Assembly: GCF_944391105.1 (NCBI RefSeq) | Contig: NZ_CALXSK010000005.1 | Coordinates: forward strand, 47,094 to 111,093 | DNA from: an uncultured Victivallis sp. | Lineage (GTDB): Bacteria > Verrucomicrobiota > Lentisphaeria > Victivallales > Victivallaceae | Reading direction: 5' to 3' | DNA length: 64,000 bases | Translations under genes and position numbers: made by a program | In this document: positions 45,422 to 56,067 of the stretch, in pieces | Numbering within the stretch: position 1 is the first letter of the stretch | Layout of the letters: each line of letters starts with the position of its first letter | The notes under the pieces: generated by a model | Told to the model about the DNA's origin: nothing | What the model saw: the letters and a program-made list of their open reading frames with translations, nothing else | Databases searched by the model: none

Positions 45422-47710
45422 ATGCATTGGTTGGACTGGTGTATCGTAATCATCCCGCTGGCCGTGATTCTGGGGATGGCGTTTTATTCGGGAAAATATG
45501 TCCGCGGCGTGGTGGATTTTCTCGCCGCGGGTCGAGTCGCCGGGCGCTATGTGATTTCCGTTGGCGACCTGACTGCGGGGTTGAGCGTGATTACGCTGGT
45601 CGCCGGCAGCGAACAGAACTATCAGACCGGCTACGGCATCAGTTTCTGGAACAACATCATTGCACCTGTCGGAATCGTGCTGGCTCTGACCGGATTTTGC
45701 ACCTACCGCTGGCGGCAGACCCGCTGTCTTTCAAAGGGGCAGTTCATTGAGCTCCGGTACGGCAGTAAGGCGTTCCGTGTGGTGACTGCGACGGTCAGTA
45801 CCATTTCCGAGATGGTGACCAATGCGCTCGGACCGGCGATCGCGACCAACTTCTTCATCTACTATCTCGGCTTGCCGCACAAGATCATGATCGGGGGCGT
45901 GAGTCTGCCCTGCTATGCGATCATCGTGGTGATGTGCCTGACGCTGGCTCTGCTGATCATCTGGCCTGCCGGCCGAATTTCCCTGCTGGTGACGGACTGC
46001 TTCCAGGGGTTGCTCTCTTACCCGATCTTCGTGATGATCGTCGGATTTATTCTGCTGAAATTCTCCTGGAATGTCGACATCTCCCCGATCCTCTGGGATC
46101 GTGTTCCTGAGCAGAGCTTTATGAATCCCTACGATGTTGCGCAGCTGCGTGACTTCAACGTCTTTGCGCTGGTTGTGACGCTGACGAGTTCAATTCTGAA
46201 CCGCGCGAGCTGGATCGGGAACGATACCACGAACTCCGGCCGCACGCCGCACGAACAGAAGATGGCCGGTATTCTCGGCTCCTGGCGGAACGGGTTTTCG
46301 ACGCTGATGATGCTGCTGGTCGCCGTGCTGGTCTACGTCTTCATGAACAGCGGCAACTTCTCCGAACACGATGCGTCGAACCGGTTCCGGGTCACCAACA
46401 ACGAATTGCGCCAGCGGCTTTCGGAGCGGGTTCTCGATGAGGTGATTGAAGATCGCGACCGCTTTGCAGAGGTCTCCTCCGCGGTTCGGGCGATCCCCCC
46501 TGTGCATCATATTGTCGGGCAGGACAAGCCGCTTTCGCAGCAGGAGAACCTCGACACCCGTTACTTCAAGGTCGTTCGTGAGCAACTCGGCGATACGCCG
46601 GAGGCGCGCCGTGAGTTCCAGCAGTTCCGCACTCTCTATCAGCAGCAGATGATGCCGATGGTGTTGAGCAACGTGCTGCCGATCGGTATGCTCGGGTTGT
46701 TCTGTCTGCTGATGATCATGCTGCTGATTTCGACTGACGATTCGCGTATTTTCAATGCGGCGGGCTGCATTGTGCAGGATATGATTCTCCCGTTCATCAA
46801 GACCCGGCTTTCCCCGAAAAAGCACCTGCTGCTGCTGCGGTTGACCTCACTCGGGGTGACGCTTTTCTTCCTGGTTGTGGCGCTGTTCTTCTCGCAGCTG
46901 GACTACATCAACATGTTCGTGACGATCATGTGTGCGTTGTGGCTCGGTGGGGCGGGACCGATCATGGTGTTCGGCCTTTACAGCCGGTTCGGGAATCTGA
47001 CCGGTGCGTGGTGTGCGATCATCTTCGGATCGGGGTCCTCGCTGCTCGGGCTGATTTTCCAGCGCAACTGGGCGACGTTGATCTATCCGTGGTTTGAACG
47101 GAACAACTGGGTCAGCCCGATGAACGATTTCCTTGTGGCGATCAGTTCGCCGTTCGATCCGTGGATTCAGTGGTCGATGGATCCGGTGAAGTTCCCGATC
47201 AACTCCTATGAGATCTTCTTCATCTCGATGATGCTTGCGGTCGGCAGCTACATCATCGGTTCGTACCTGACCTACAAACCCTACGATCTGGACAAACTCC
47301 TGCATCGCGGCAAATACTGCGACAATCCGGAAGAGGCGACGCAGCAGAAGATCAGCTGGAATCCGGTTGCGATTTTCCGCATGCTGATCGGCATTACGCC
47401 GGAGTACACCCGGGGCGACAAAATCATCGCCTGGTCGGTGTTCTGCTACACCTTCATCTACCAGCTGATCGGAACATTTGTGATCGTGGCGATCTGGAAT
47501 ATCTTCTGGCCGTGGCCGAAGGAGTGGTGGAACAACTACTTCTATGTTGTTTCGCTCTTCATGCCCGGAATCATCGGGGTGATCTCGACCTTCTGGTTCC
47601 TGATCGGCGGAGCGCGTGACACGGTCCGGCTCTTCAAGGATTTGAAGAAGCGGGTCGAGAATCCGAACGACAACGGACAGATTTCCGTGGTCGAGAGCAA
47701 GGGCGAATAA
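45422..47710 (+). CDS. Sodium:solute symporter (SSS family), second of a tandem pair
   Basis: A 762-residue paralogue of the preceding symporter, similar over its whole length from MHWLDWCIVIIPLAVILG through SVGDLTAGLSVITLV, NRASWIGNDTTNSGRTPHEQKMAGILG and the C-terminal ITPEYTRGDKIIAWSVF. It has the same hydrophilic insertion (HHIVGQDKPLSQQENLDT). Substrate-side residues differ, for example VAGSEQNYQTGYG where the first copy has VALCEAKYQTGYG, so the two may take different solutes. It has its own promoter and a strong terminator downstream. Confidence 0.88.
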   Translation: MHWLDWCIVIIPLAVILGMAFYSGKYVRGVVDFLAAGRVAGRYVISVGDLTAGLSVITLVAGSEQNYQTGYGISFWNNIIAPVGIVLALTGFCTYRWRQTRCLSKGQFIELRYGSKAFRVVTATVSTISEMVTNALGPAIATNFFIYYLGLPHKIMIGGVSLPCYAIIVVMCLTLALLIIWPAGRISLLVTDCFQGLLSYPIFVMIVGFILLKFSWNVDISPILWDRVPEQSFMNPYDVAQLRDFNVFALVVTLTSSILNRASWIGNDTTNSGRTPHEQKMAGILGSWRNGFSTLMMLLVAVLVYVFMNSGNFSEHDASNRFRVTNNELRQRLSERVLDEVIEDRDRFAEVSSAVRAIPPVHHIVGQDKPLSQQENLDTRYFKVVREQLGDTPEARREFQQFRTLYQQQMMPMVLSNVLPIGMLGLFCLLMIMLLISTDDSRIFNAAGCIVQDMILPFIKTRLSPKKHLLLLRLTSLGVTLFFLVVALFFSQLDYINMFVTIMCALWLGGAGPIMVFGLYSRFGNLTGAWCAIIFGSGSSLLGLIFQRNWATLIYPWFERNNWVSPMNDFLVAISSPFDPWIQWSMDPVKFPINSYEIFFISMMLAVGSYIIGSYLTYKPYDLDKLLHRGKYCDNPEEATQQKISWNPVAIFRMLIGITPEYTRGDKIIAWSVFCYTFIYQLIGTFVIVAIWNIFWPWPKEWWNNYFYVVSLFMPGIIGVISTFWFLIGGARDTVRLFKDLKKRVENPNDNGQISVVESKGE

Positions 47711-47727
47711 TTTCAGCCCGGGACATG

Positions 47728-47773
47728 AAAAAGGCCGGACGGCGGGTAATGCCGTTCCGGCCTTTGTTTTTTT
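47728..47773. terminator. Bidirectional terminator between the symporter and oxidoreductase genes
   Basis: AAAGGCCGGACGGC (47730-47743) pairs with GCCGTTCCGGCCTTT (47751-47765) with one bulge and a 7-nt loop. T-rich tracts follow on both strands (TTTGTTTTTTT on plus, TTTTTC on minus), serving the two convergent genes. Confidence 0.88.
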
Positions 47774-47781
47774 GAGGTGAA

Positions 47782-48855
47782 TTATTCGACCTTGACAGCC
47801 TGCATCTGGGCGCGGATGCAGAGTTCCGCAGCTTTAAAAGCGTGCTCCTGGGTCATGGCGTTTTCGGTGCGGTTGAGACAGTCGAGAATCAGTTGCCCGA
47901 AGTAGGGGAAGCCGACTTTCCCTGCTGCGTTGAAATAGTGCTCCCCGCTGCCGTCGATCCAGAAAACATGGTCGCTGCCGTCGTCGCGGGTGATGTCGAG
48001 GTACTTGCGCAGTTCGATGTATCCTTCCGTCCCGAGGATGAAGGTTCGTCCGTCGCCCCAGGTGCGCAGTCCGTCCGGCGTGAACCAGTCGACGCGGAAG
48101 TAACCGGTTGCGCCGTTGTCGCCGATCAGCGTGGCGTCGCCGAAGTCGTCGAGTTCGGGGTACTCCGGATGGTTGTAGTTCGCGATCTTGCTTGAAGCAA
48201 TCCGGGCGTCGGTCGCGCCGGTGTAGTAGAGAAACTGTTCAATCTGGTGACTGCCGATGTCGCAGAGGATTCCGCCGTACCGGGCCCGTTCGAAGAACCA
48301 GGCGGGACGCGAAGGCGCATTCAGTCGGTGCGGTCCCATTCCGAGCACCTGAAGAACCCGGCCGATCGCGCCCTGCTTGATGAGTTCTCCGGCATAGACG
48401 GCGCTCTCGGACTGCAGGCGTTCGCTGTAACAGACCATGTATTTGCGCTTTGTTTCTTGTACGGCGGCTTTCGCTGCGTCGAGCTGTTCGAGCGAGATCA
48501 TCGGCGCCTTGTCGGTGAAATAGTCTTTGCCGGCTTGCATCACGCGAATTCCGAGCGCGGCCCGGTCGCCCGGCACGCAGGCGCCGGCAACGAGTTTCAC
48601 GGCGGGATCGTCGAGAATCTGCGCTTCGGACGCGGCCGCCACGGCTTCCGGGTGCTGCTGCCGGTAGGCTTCGACCTTGGCTGGATCGGGGTCGTAGACC
48701 CATTTCAAGGTCGCGCCTGCTTCCTTCAGGCCGTTGGTCATGCCGTAGATATGGCCGTGATCGAGGCCGATTGCCGCGAATGGAAATTCGCCAGGTTTCA
48801 CGACCGGTGCGGGTTTGCCGACCGGAGCGTAGTTCATGCCGTCTGCATTGTTCAT
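47782..48855 (-). CDS. Gfo/Idh/MocA-type oxidoreductase
   Basis: A protein of about 357 residues with an N-terminal Rossmann domain and a C-terminal sheet domain of the Gfo/Idh/MocA plan. The nucleotide-binding turn is atypical (FAAIGLDHGHIYGM instead of GxGxxG), and the usual EKP catalytic-loop motif is replaced by TDKAPMISLEQL. Members oxidise or reduce sugars and inositols with NAD(P). The segment RARYGGILCDIGSHQIEQF fits the conserved GGxxxDxGxH motif of the family. The ATG at 48855 has GGGAG upstream and lies just behind a promoter at 48883-48912, which excludes the longer form starting at 48912. Confidence 0.85.
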   Translation of the reverse strand: MNNADGMNYAPVGKPAPVVKPGEFPFAAIGLDHGHIYGMTNGLKEAGATLKWVYDPDPAKVEAYRQQHPEAVAAASEAQILDDPAVKLVAGACVPGDRAALGIRVMQAGKDYFTDKAPMISLEQLDAAKAAVQETKRKYMVCYSERLQSESAVYAGELIKQGAIGRVLQVLGMGPHRLNAPSRPAWFFERARYGGILCDIGSHQIEQFLYYTGATDARIASSKIANYNHPEYPELDDFGDATLIGDNGATGYFRVDWFTPDGLRTWGDGRTFILGTEGYIELRKYLDITRDDGSDHVFWIDGSGEHYFNAAGKVGFPYFGQLILDCLNRTENAMTQEHAFKAAELCIRAQMQAVKVE

Positions 48856-48882
48856 GATCGATTTCTCCCACGTGATGTTTTT

Positions 48883-48912
48883 GTTATACTTAATCCGCTT
48901 TCCGTAAATCAA
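48883..48912 (-). promoter_or_regulatory. Promoter of the Gfo/Idh/MocA-type gene
   Basis: On the minus strand TTGATT (48907-48912), an 18-bp spacer and TATAAC (48883-48888). The gene therefore has its own transcript although it follows the small membrane protein genes on the same strand. Confidence 0.55.
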
Positions 48913-48945
48913 GCCGGTATTGGAAAAGGCTCGGTCGAACGACGT

Positions 48946-49284
48946 TCAGAAATGGTGGAAAAACAAAAAACGGCCCGTCAGAAACAGAGCCGTGTCGACA
49001 ATCCAGACCGCGATGGTCAGCGGGAGAGCGCCGCGCAGGAACTTCATTCCGAGCCAGTGCACAAGGAGCGCTGCGAGAAACACGGCGCCGATGATGCCGG
49101 CGAAAAACGGGATGAGCAATCCCTGAACCATCACGCCGGACAGGATCGCCGCCTGGCTCCAGTGCAGTTGCGTACCGAGGAGTTTCCCGCCGAACCGCAG
49201 AAGAAGCACCCCCGCCGCAAACGGCAGCCCGCCGAGTGCGACGATGAGGTACAGCAATTGCAAATCAGCTTCCAGCCACTCCAT
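48946..49284 (-). CDS. Small membrane protein, third of a tandem paralogous trio
   Basis: A 112-residue protein with about three or four membrane segments (about 9-29, 43-66, 67-80 and 90-108). Residues 30-48 (RFGGKLLGTQLHWSQAAIL) align with segments of the two upstream proteins: a Gly-Gly/Ser-Lys turn, then a Trp followed by an Ala and a hydrophobic helix. The start lies 4 bp after the stop of the upstream gene and has no clear ribosome-binding site, suggesting coupled translation. I recognise no known family. Confidence 0.7.
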   Translation of the reverse strand: MEWLEADLQLLYLIVALGGLPFAAGVLLLRFGGKLLGTQLHWSQAAILSGVMVQGLLIPFFAGIIGAVFLAALLVHWLGMKFLRGALPLTIAVWIVDTALFLTGRFLFFHHF

Positions 49285-49288
49285 GTCG

Positions 49289-49618
49289 CTACGCCACCGG
49301 AGAGCCCAGCAACGAATTCACATAGGCGATGACGAGAGCCGGTACAAAAAGACTCACCACTGTCATGGCCAGACTCGCGAGCACCGTGCATCGGAACACC
49401 ACGATGAGCAGAACCAGTGCAACGACCAGCGCCAGCAGCACCGCTGCGAGCGGCACGAAGATGTTGATAATCCCGCACACGGTCACGACAGCCGTAACCA
49501 GCAGCGACGCTTTCCACGAGAGCACCGGCTTCGAAAGCCGGGATCCGAGAAAGAATACGAGGAATCCGAACACCCCGTAAAGCAGAAATGCAACGAGGAT
49601 TGACACTCCGGTTGACAT
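49289..49618 (-). CDS. Small membrane protein, second of a tandem paralogous trio
   Basis: A 109-residue, very hydrophobic protein with about four membrane segments. Residues 23-41 (FLGSRLSKPVLSWKASLLV) match the motif seen in its two neighbours. AAGGAG lies upstream of the ATG. No charged catalytic cluster is visible, so a structural or pore-like role is more likely than an enzyme. Function unknown. Confidence 0.7.
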   Translation of the reverse strand: MSTGVSILVAFLLYGVFGFLVFFLGSRLSKPVLSWKASLLVTAVVTVCGIINIFVPLAAVLLALVVALVLLIVVFRCTVLASLAMTVVSLFVPALVIAYVNSLLGSPVA

Positions 49619-49642
49619 AGTTTGTTTTTCTCCTTTATGCGG

Positions 49643-49972
49643 CTAAACGGTCTGAGAGGACAACAGAATCCTCAGGCTGAAGCCGAGAACAATCTGGAGC
49701 AGGCGGGAGACCAGAATCAGCAGCACTCCGCTCGGGAATGGTTCACAGTCGCACCACTTGTTCAGCAGCCACAACATGACGATCCAGCTCGCAATCCAGC
49801 CGACGAAGGGAACCAGAGCAACCAGTGTTCCCGCCAGCGCAATCAGAAACGCCTGAAGCCAGGTCACTTCGGCTCTGGTGATTTTTGACCCGAGACGCAG
49901 TGTCAGGCCTCCGATCGCGCATTGAAGGAACAGTACCACAATTGCGGACAGAATTGTCTCCAGAGCTTCCAT
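49643..49972 (-). CDS. Small membrane protein, first of a tandem paralogous trio
   Basis: A 109-residue protein with about three or four membrane segments. Residues 26-44 (RLGSKITRAEVTWLQAFLI) carry the shared Gly-Ser-Lys ... Trp ... Ala motif. AAGGAG lies before the ATG. The gene begins 36 bp after the end of the 2-oxoacid:ferredoxin oxidoreductase beta/gamma gene on the same strand, so it may share that transcript. Function unknown. Confidence 0.7.
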   Translation of the reverse strand: MEALETILSAIVVLFLQCAIGGLTLRLGSKITRAEVTWLQAFLIALAGTLVALVPFVGWIASWIVMLWLLNKWCDCEPFPSGVLLILVSRLLQIVLGFSLRILLSSQTV

Positions 49973-50008
49973 GCCGTTTCTCCTTGTGTTGGTTGCCGGT
50001 TTCCCACT

Positions 50009-51487
<1,479 letters not shown>

Positions 51488-51490
51488 AAC

Positions 51491-52555
51491 TCATGCCTCC
51501 TTCGCGCCGAGGGCGTCGATGGTGCGATTCACGATTTCGTCGATGGTTGCGACGTTGCCGCCCATGCGGTTGACGAGATGGACGGGGCGGTCGCAGTTGA
51601 TCGCAAGTTTCACGTCGTCGATCATCTGCCCGTCGCTCATTTCGACCGCCACGAACTGTTTGACATGCCTGAGCGCACGGATCGCGTCGACCGGGAACGG
51701 CCAGAGCGTGATCGGCCGCAGCAGCCCCGCCTTGATGCCCTTGGTACGGAGTTCGTCGACCGCCGACCGGCAGAGCCGTCCGGAGATGCCGTACCCGATG
51801 AGGACGATTTCGGCGTCGTCGGTGCGGTACTCCTCGCTGCGCTGTTCGGCGGCGCGGATCGCGGCGTATTTTGCCTGGAGCTTGCGGTTCAGCGCCTCGA
51901 GATCGTCGTGTTCGAGATAGATCGAGCTGATCATGTTCGTACGGGGACGGCTCACGTCGAGCGCCCACTCCGGAATCTCCGCCCGTGCCGGAATCGGTTC
52001 CGGCAGCGTCACGGTCTCCATGGTCTGGCCGATCACGCCGTCGGTCAGCAGATAGACGACGATGCGATACTTTTCCGCAAGTTCAAACGCGAGGCGGGGG
52101 AAGTCGCACATCTCCTGCGCCGACGAAGGCGCGAGCACGATGCAGTGATAGCTGCCGTGACCGCCGCCCTTGACGACCTGGTTGTAATCAGACTGTTCCG
52201 GACCGATGTTGCCGAGTCCGGGGCCTCCGCGCATGATGTCGACCACGAGCGCGGGCAGTTCGCTGCCGGACAGATAGCTGATCCCCTCCTGCTTGAGGCT
52301 GATTCCGAGTCCGGAGCTCGCGGTCATCGCGCGCCGGCCGTTTGCGGCAGCGCCCATGACCATGTTGATGGCGGCGATTTCGCACTCCGCCTGAAGAAAC
52401 GTGCGCCCGAGCTTCGGGAAGCCGCGCGCCGCGGTATGGGCGATTTCGCTGGCCGGAGTGATCGGGTAGCCGAAAAAGCATTCGCATCCCGCCAGCAGCG
52501 CGCCGTAGACCACGGCTTCATTGCCTTTGAGAAGCATTCGATTCGTATATTCCAT
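51491..52555 (-). CDS. 2-oxoacid:ferredoxin oxidoreductase alpha subunit
   Basis: A 354-residue alpha subunit (KorA/VorB type) with the early [27 protein letters not shown] segment, [19 protein letters not shown], and a C-terminal pyruvate-oxidoreductase domain II. It binds the oxoacid with the beta subunit. The ATG at 52555, 4 nt after the ferredoxin stop, gives the usual start [15 protein letters not shown]; a TTG at 52573 would overlap the ferredoxin gene. Confidence 0.92.
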   Translation of the reverse strand: MEYTNRMLLKGNEAVVYGALLAGCECFFGYPITPASEIAHTAARGFPKLGRTFLQAECEIAAINMVMGAAANGRRAMTASSGLGISLKQEGISYLSGSELPALVVDIMRGGPGLGNIGPEQSDYNQVVKGGGHGSYHCIVLAPSSAQEMCDFPRLAFELAEKYRIVVYLLTDGVIGQTMETVTLPEPIPARAEIPEWALDVSRPRTNMISSIYLEHDDLEALNRKLQAKYAAIRAAEQRSEEYRTDDAEIVLIGYGISGRLCRSAVDELRTKGIKAGLLRPITLWPFPVDAIRALRHVKQFVAVEMSDGQMIDDVKLAINCDRPVHLVNRMGGNVATIDEIVNRTIDALGAKEA

Positions 52556-52559
52556 GACA

Positions 52560-52787
52560 CTACTCGCTTTCAATCTGGACGACGGTGATGGCTCCCGGTT
52601 CCGGACAGGTCAGGAAGCAGCCGCCGCAGCCGATGCACTCCTGCCCAGTCCGTACAGCGTACGGGAAGCCGAGTTTGTTCAACGTGGTTCCGAGTTTCAG
52701 GACATTGCGCGGACAGGCGATCACGCACCGTTCGCAGCCCTTGCACTCATCCGGTGCGATCCGCACCTCGAATTTTTTTTTGCTCAT
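52560..52787 (-). CDS. Ferredoxin-type delta subunit with two 4Fe-4S clusters
   Basis: A 75-residue protein with two Cys sets (Cys15, 18, 21, 25 and Cys51, 54, 57, 61) in [12 protein letters not shown] and [12 protein letters not shown]. It is the electron-transfer subunit of the oxoacid oxidoreductase encoded directly downstream. The ATG at 52787 has GGAG 9 nt upstream. It lies 34 bp after the MoxR gene. Confidence 0.92.
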   Translation of the reverse strand: MSKKKFEVRIAPDECKGCERCVIACPRNVLKLGTTLNKLGFPYAVRTGQECIGCGGCFLTCPEPGAITVVQIESE

Positions 52788-52821
52788 GAAAAATATCTCC
52801 TCCTTCGGAAAAGATCCTTTG

Positions 52822-53757
52822 TCAAAGCGGAAGTTTCGTGTTGTGAATGATTTCCGCAATGATTTCCTGCGCCGAAACTCCGGCGTAGCGGGTTTTCGCA
52901 TCGACAACGATGCGGTGGGAAAGCACCAGCGGAGCCAGTTCGCGGACATCGTCCGGCAGGACGAATTCACGTCCGCAGATCAGCGCCAGTGCGCGGGAAC
53001 AGTCGGCCAGACGGATCGCGGCACGCGGACTTGCCCCCAGCGTGAGCCGCGCATCGTGACGGGTCGACTGGACAATCGTAAGCAGATAGGCGGAAACCGA
53101 CGCCTCCATGCCGACTTTCTTCATGTCGGCCTGAAGCGAGAGCACCTCCTCACAGCTGATTTCCGGCTTCAGTGAGTCGAGCGGATCGATGTGGCGACGG
53201 TCGTAAAGCATCTCGCGCTCGGCCTCTTCATCGGGGTAGCCGAGCGACAGCCGCATTGCAAAACGGTCGAGCTGCGCCTCCGGCAGCGGATAGGTCCCCT
53301 GATATTCGATCGGATTCTGAGTCGCAATGACCATGAACGGCGCTTCCAGAAACCGGGTGGTCCCATCCGGAGAGACCTGGTGCTCGCACATGCATTCGAG
53401 CAGCGCCGACTGCGTACGCGGCGACGCGCGGTTGATTTCGTCCGCGAGCAGGATGTTCGTGAACACCGGCCCCTTCCGGAACTGGAACTGCCCCGTGCTC
53501 GGATTGTAGATCGATGTTCCGGTGATATCCGCCGGCAGCAGATCCGGAGTGAACTGGATCCGGTTGAATTTCGCGTCGACGAGGCGGGCCAGCGCCTTGG
53601 CCAGCGTGGTTTTCCCCACGCCGGGCACGTCGTCAAGCAGAACGTTGCCCCCCGCGATCAGCGCGGTCAGAAGATGGCGGATCACGTCGGCTTTGCCGCG
53701 GATAATCCGGTTCAGTTCAGATTCGACGATGGCGAGTTTTTCGATCGGTGTCGGCAT
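52822..53757 (-). CDS. MoxR-type AAA+ ATPase
   Basis: A 311-residue ATPase with Walker A DDVPGVGKTT (residues 42-51), the Walker B region NILLADEINRASPRTQSALLECM, and the MoxR-type FMVIATQNPIEYQGTYPLPEAQLDRF element with an Arg-containing lid domain. Such chaperone-like ATPases usually pair with DUF58 and transglutaminase proteins. Those partners lie at 34422-37986 in this window, not next to it; here it sits between a U32 gene and a ferredoxin gene. Confidence 0.92.
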   Translation of the reverse strand: MPTPIEKLAIVESELNRIIRGKADVIRHLLTALIAGGNVLLDDVPGVGKTTLAKALARLVDAKFNRIQFTPDLLPADITGTSIYNPSTGQFQFRKGPVFTNILLADEINRASPRTQSALLECMCEHQVSPDGTTRFLEAPFMVIATQNPIEYQGTYPLPEAQLDRFAMRLSLGYPDEEAEREMLYDRRHIDPLDSLKPEISCEEVLSLQADMKKVGMEASVSAYLLTIVQSTRHDARLTLGASPRAAIRLADCSRALALICGREFVLPDDVRELAPLVLSHRIVVDAKTRYAGVSAQEIIAEIIHNTKLPL

Positions 53758-53787
53758 GTTTCCCTCTTTCCTGACAGATGCTCCAAT

Positions 53788-56040
53788 TCAGAACCAGCCC
53801 GATTCAAAGTTGAACGTTCCGGTCTCCTGGCTGTTCCAGTGAGCATTTTGTAAATCATAATAGTCGTAGACCCCGGACAGTCGCGGGATCGAGTGAACTT
53901 TCTGCGGGTAGAGCCGGGTCAGCCCGTCCCGCCGGTCATACCGGATGCAGAAGCCGTTGCCGCGCGCGTCGCGAATCTCCCCCTCAGCCGGAATTCCGGC
54001 CCGCGTGACGAGCAGTACCGGCCGCCCGTAGCGATAGAGTTCCACCGGCAGAACCGAATGGTCCCGCAGGGCTTCGACATCCTTCTTCTCCAGCTCAATA
54101 TGGGCCATCACCCGGGTTGCTCCGAAGCGCGACAGTTCCAGCGCGGCCATCGAGTTGCAGACCGGCAGCGGCGTCGAGGCGGTGATCTCCAGGCCGTCCG
54201 ATTCTCCGAGCAGCGCAAGCGCGTAGAGCGACGTGACCCGGAATCTCCGGATTCCGGCATTCCGCGCATTGCGGATCGCCTTGCGCAGCGAATCGAGCCT
54301 CCCCTCCGGACAGAACTCCGGCAGAATTGCCTCGGTCGTGAGTTTGCTGATCTCGTAGACGTTGCTGGCACGTACGGCCTTGCGGCTGCCGGGCTCCGCC
54401 CCGTTCGGCTTGACCGCCACGGTTTCACGCAGATGCTCCGGCAAGGCGCGGAAAGGAGCAAGTTCAAGGTAGGCTCTCCGGAATTTTTCCAGCCCGACCG
54501 CCGAATCCCGGAAACAGCTTCCGGGGGCGAGGTTCTGTTTGACTTCGTTCCAGAATTCGCGCCGCACGGCTTTGAGTTCTCCCGCCGGGAAGAAGTAACT
54601 TCCGGCGATTTCGCAATGAAATCTCCCGAGCGCAAACGTCTTCGAGTCGGCTGCGGCGAACTCCTTTTCCAGCGTCTCCGCCGTGACCGGGTGCGAGGAG
54701 GCCGCAGCGAGCGAAAGCTCTTTCTCCCAGCGTGCCAGAGGCGCATTCCGGACTTCTATGCTGATCCGGTTTGCGGAAAGTTTGAGTTCGAGATCAAGTT
54801 TCTCCCGTGGCGGCGGCAGGGCGGCGAGCTCTTTCGTGTAATCGGGGAAACTCTCGCCGATCTTGAACACAAGCCCGCCCGATGCGACCGGTTTGTCGCA
54901 CGGGATGACCAGCTGCTGCCCCGGCAGCGCCTTGCGTGCCGGCTTGCCTTCGACGAACATCTTCGTGACCGTCAGCGCCGGACCTTCGTCGCCGGACTGC
55001 GGCTGAACCCGGAGCCGGTCGCCGAGGAAGAGCCGTTTCGTGGTCGTGAATCCGAAGCCGTTTTCGCGCAGTTCGTTCACGTTTCCGCACAGCAGCCCGG
55101 CCGCCCCGAGCGAATCGTGCGAGACGAGCGTGCCGGCGGACTCCTTCGTGTAAAATCCGAGCGACCACTTGCGTCCGCATCCGCGGGAGAGCATGTTCCT
55201 CGCCTCTCCGAGCCGCCCGCGGAACTCCTCCTCCGGCGCGTCGAGCAGCATCCGATAGGCGCCGACTGTCTGTCTTACATAATCCGGCTGCTTGAGCCGC
55301 CCCTCGATCTTCAACGATTCGATGCCGAGTGCGCGCAGTTTCGGAATCAGCTCAATTGTGCAGAGATCCTGCGGCGAAAAGAAAAATCCGTTGCCGTTTT
55401 TTCCGAAATAACGACGGCGGCACGGCTGTTTGCATTTGCCGCGATTGCCGCTGTAACCGCCGAGATACGATGAAAAGAGACACGCCCCGGAGAGCGAGAC
55501 ACAGAGCGCTCCATGCACGAACACTTCAAGTTCAAGCCGCGTCGATTTGCGCACTGCGGCGATTTCGTCGAGCGTCATCTGCCGTTCGAGGACCACGCGG
55601 CTTACGCCGAGTTTTTCCGCGACTTCAAGTCCGGCCGAGTTGTGGAATCCCATCTGGGTGGAGGCGTGCAGCACAAGTTTCGGGAAATATTCCCGCGCCA
55701 TGCGGATGATCCCGAGATCCTGCACAAGCAGCGCGTCCGGCCCCATCTCTTCGAGCAGCGCGAGCGTCTCGGCAACCTCCGGCAGTTCGGACTCCTTCAC
55801 AAGCGTGTTGAGTGTAAGATAGACTTTCCTGCCGAGTTTGTGGGCGTATTCGATGATCTGCGCCATGCGTTCCGGCGTGAAGTTTTCGCCGCGTTCGCGC
55901 GCATTGAATTTCGCCAGACCCGCGTAGATCGCGTCTGCGCCCGCCTCAAAAGCGGCGAGGGCTCCGGCGGGACTCCCCGCCGGAGCCAGCAATTCAGGAT
56001 TCGGCGGCAGAACGCCGGGTGCTCTCTCTTCTCTGCTCAT
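53788..56040 (-). CDS. U32 family protein (peptidase/RNA-modification type)
   Basis: A 750-residue protein. The N-terminal U32 TIM-barrel-like domain has ELLAPAGSPAGALAAFEAGADAIYAG and the family signature around HGALCVSLSGACLFSSYLGG...GKCKQPCRRRY, where Cys residues bind an Fe-S cluster in relatives. A further C-terminal domain (about 440-750) resembles the DUF3656-containing long form. U32 members act as collagenase-like proteases or in 23S rRNA/tRNA hydroxylation (RlhA, TrhP types); the long form with these Cys residues fits the RNA-hydroxylation side better. The start at 56040 follows GGAAAG and sits behind a promoter at 56068-56095. Confidence 0.88.
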   Translation of the reverse strand: MSREERAPGVLPPNPELLAPAGSPAGALAAFEAGADAIYAGLAKFNARERGENFTPERMAQIIEYAHKLGRKVYLTLNTLVKESELPEVAETLALLEEMGPDALLVQDLGIIRMAREYFPKLVLHASTQMGFHNSAGLEVAEKLGVSRVVLERQMTLDEIAAVRKSTRLELEVFVHGALCVSLSGACLFSSYLGGYSGNRGKCKQPCRRRYFGKNGNGFFFSPQDLCTIELIPKLRALGIESLKIEGRLKQPDYVRQTVGAYRMLLDAPEEEFRGRLGEARNMLSRGCGRKWSLGFYTKESAGTLVSHDSLGAAGLLCGNVNELRENGFGFTTTKRLFLGDRLRVQPQSGDEGPALTVTKMFVEGKPARKALPGQQLVIPCDKPVASGGLVFKIGESFPDYTKELAALPPPREKLDLELKLSANRISIEVRNAPLARWEKELSLAAASSHPVTAETLEKEFAAADSKTFALGRFHCEIAGSYFFPAGELKAVRREFWNEVKQNLAPGSCFRDSAVGLEKFRRAYLELAPFRALPEHLRETVAVKPNGAEPGSRKAVRASNVYEISKLTTEAILPEFCPEGRLDSLRKAIRNARNAGIRRFRVTSLYALALLGESDGLEITASTPLPVCNSMAALELSRFGATRVMAHIELEKKDVEALRDHSVLPVELYRYGRPVLLVTRAGIPAEGEIRDARGNGFCIRYDRRDGLTRLYPQKVHSIPRLSGVYDYYDLQNAHWNSQETGTFNFESGWF

Positions 56041-56067
56041 TATCTTTCCGTACTCCGTATTCTTTAA

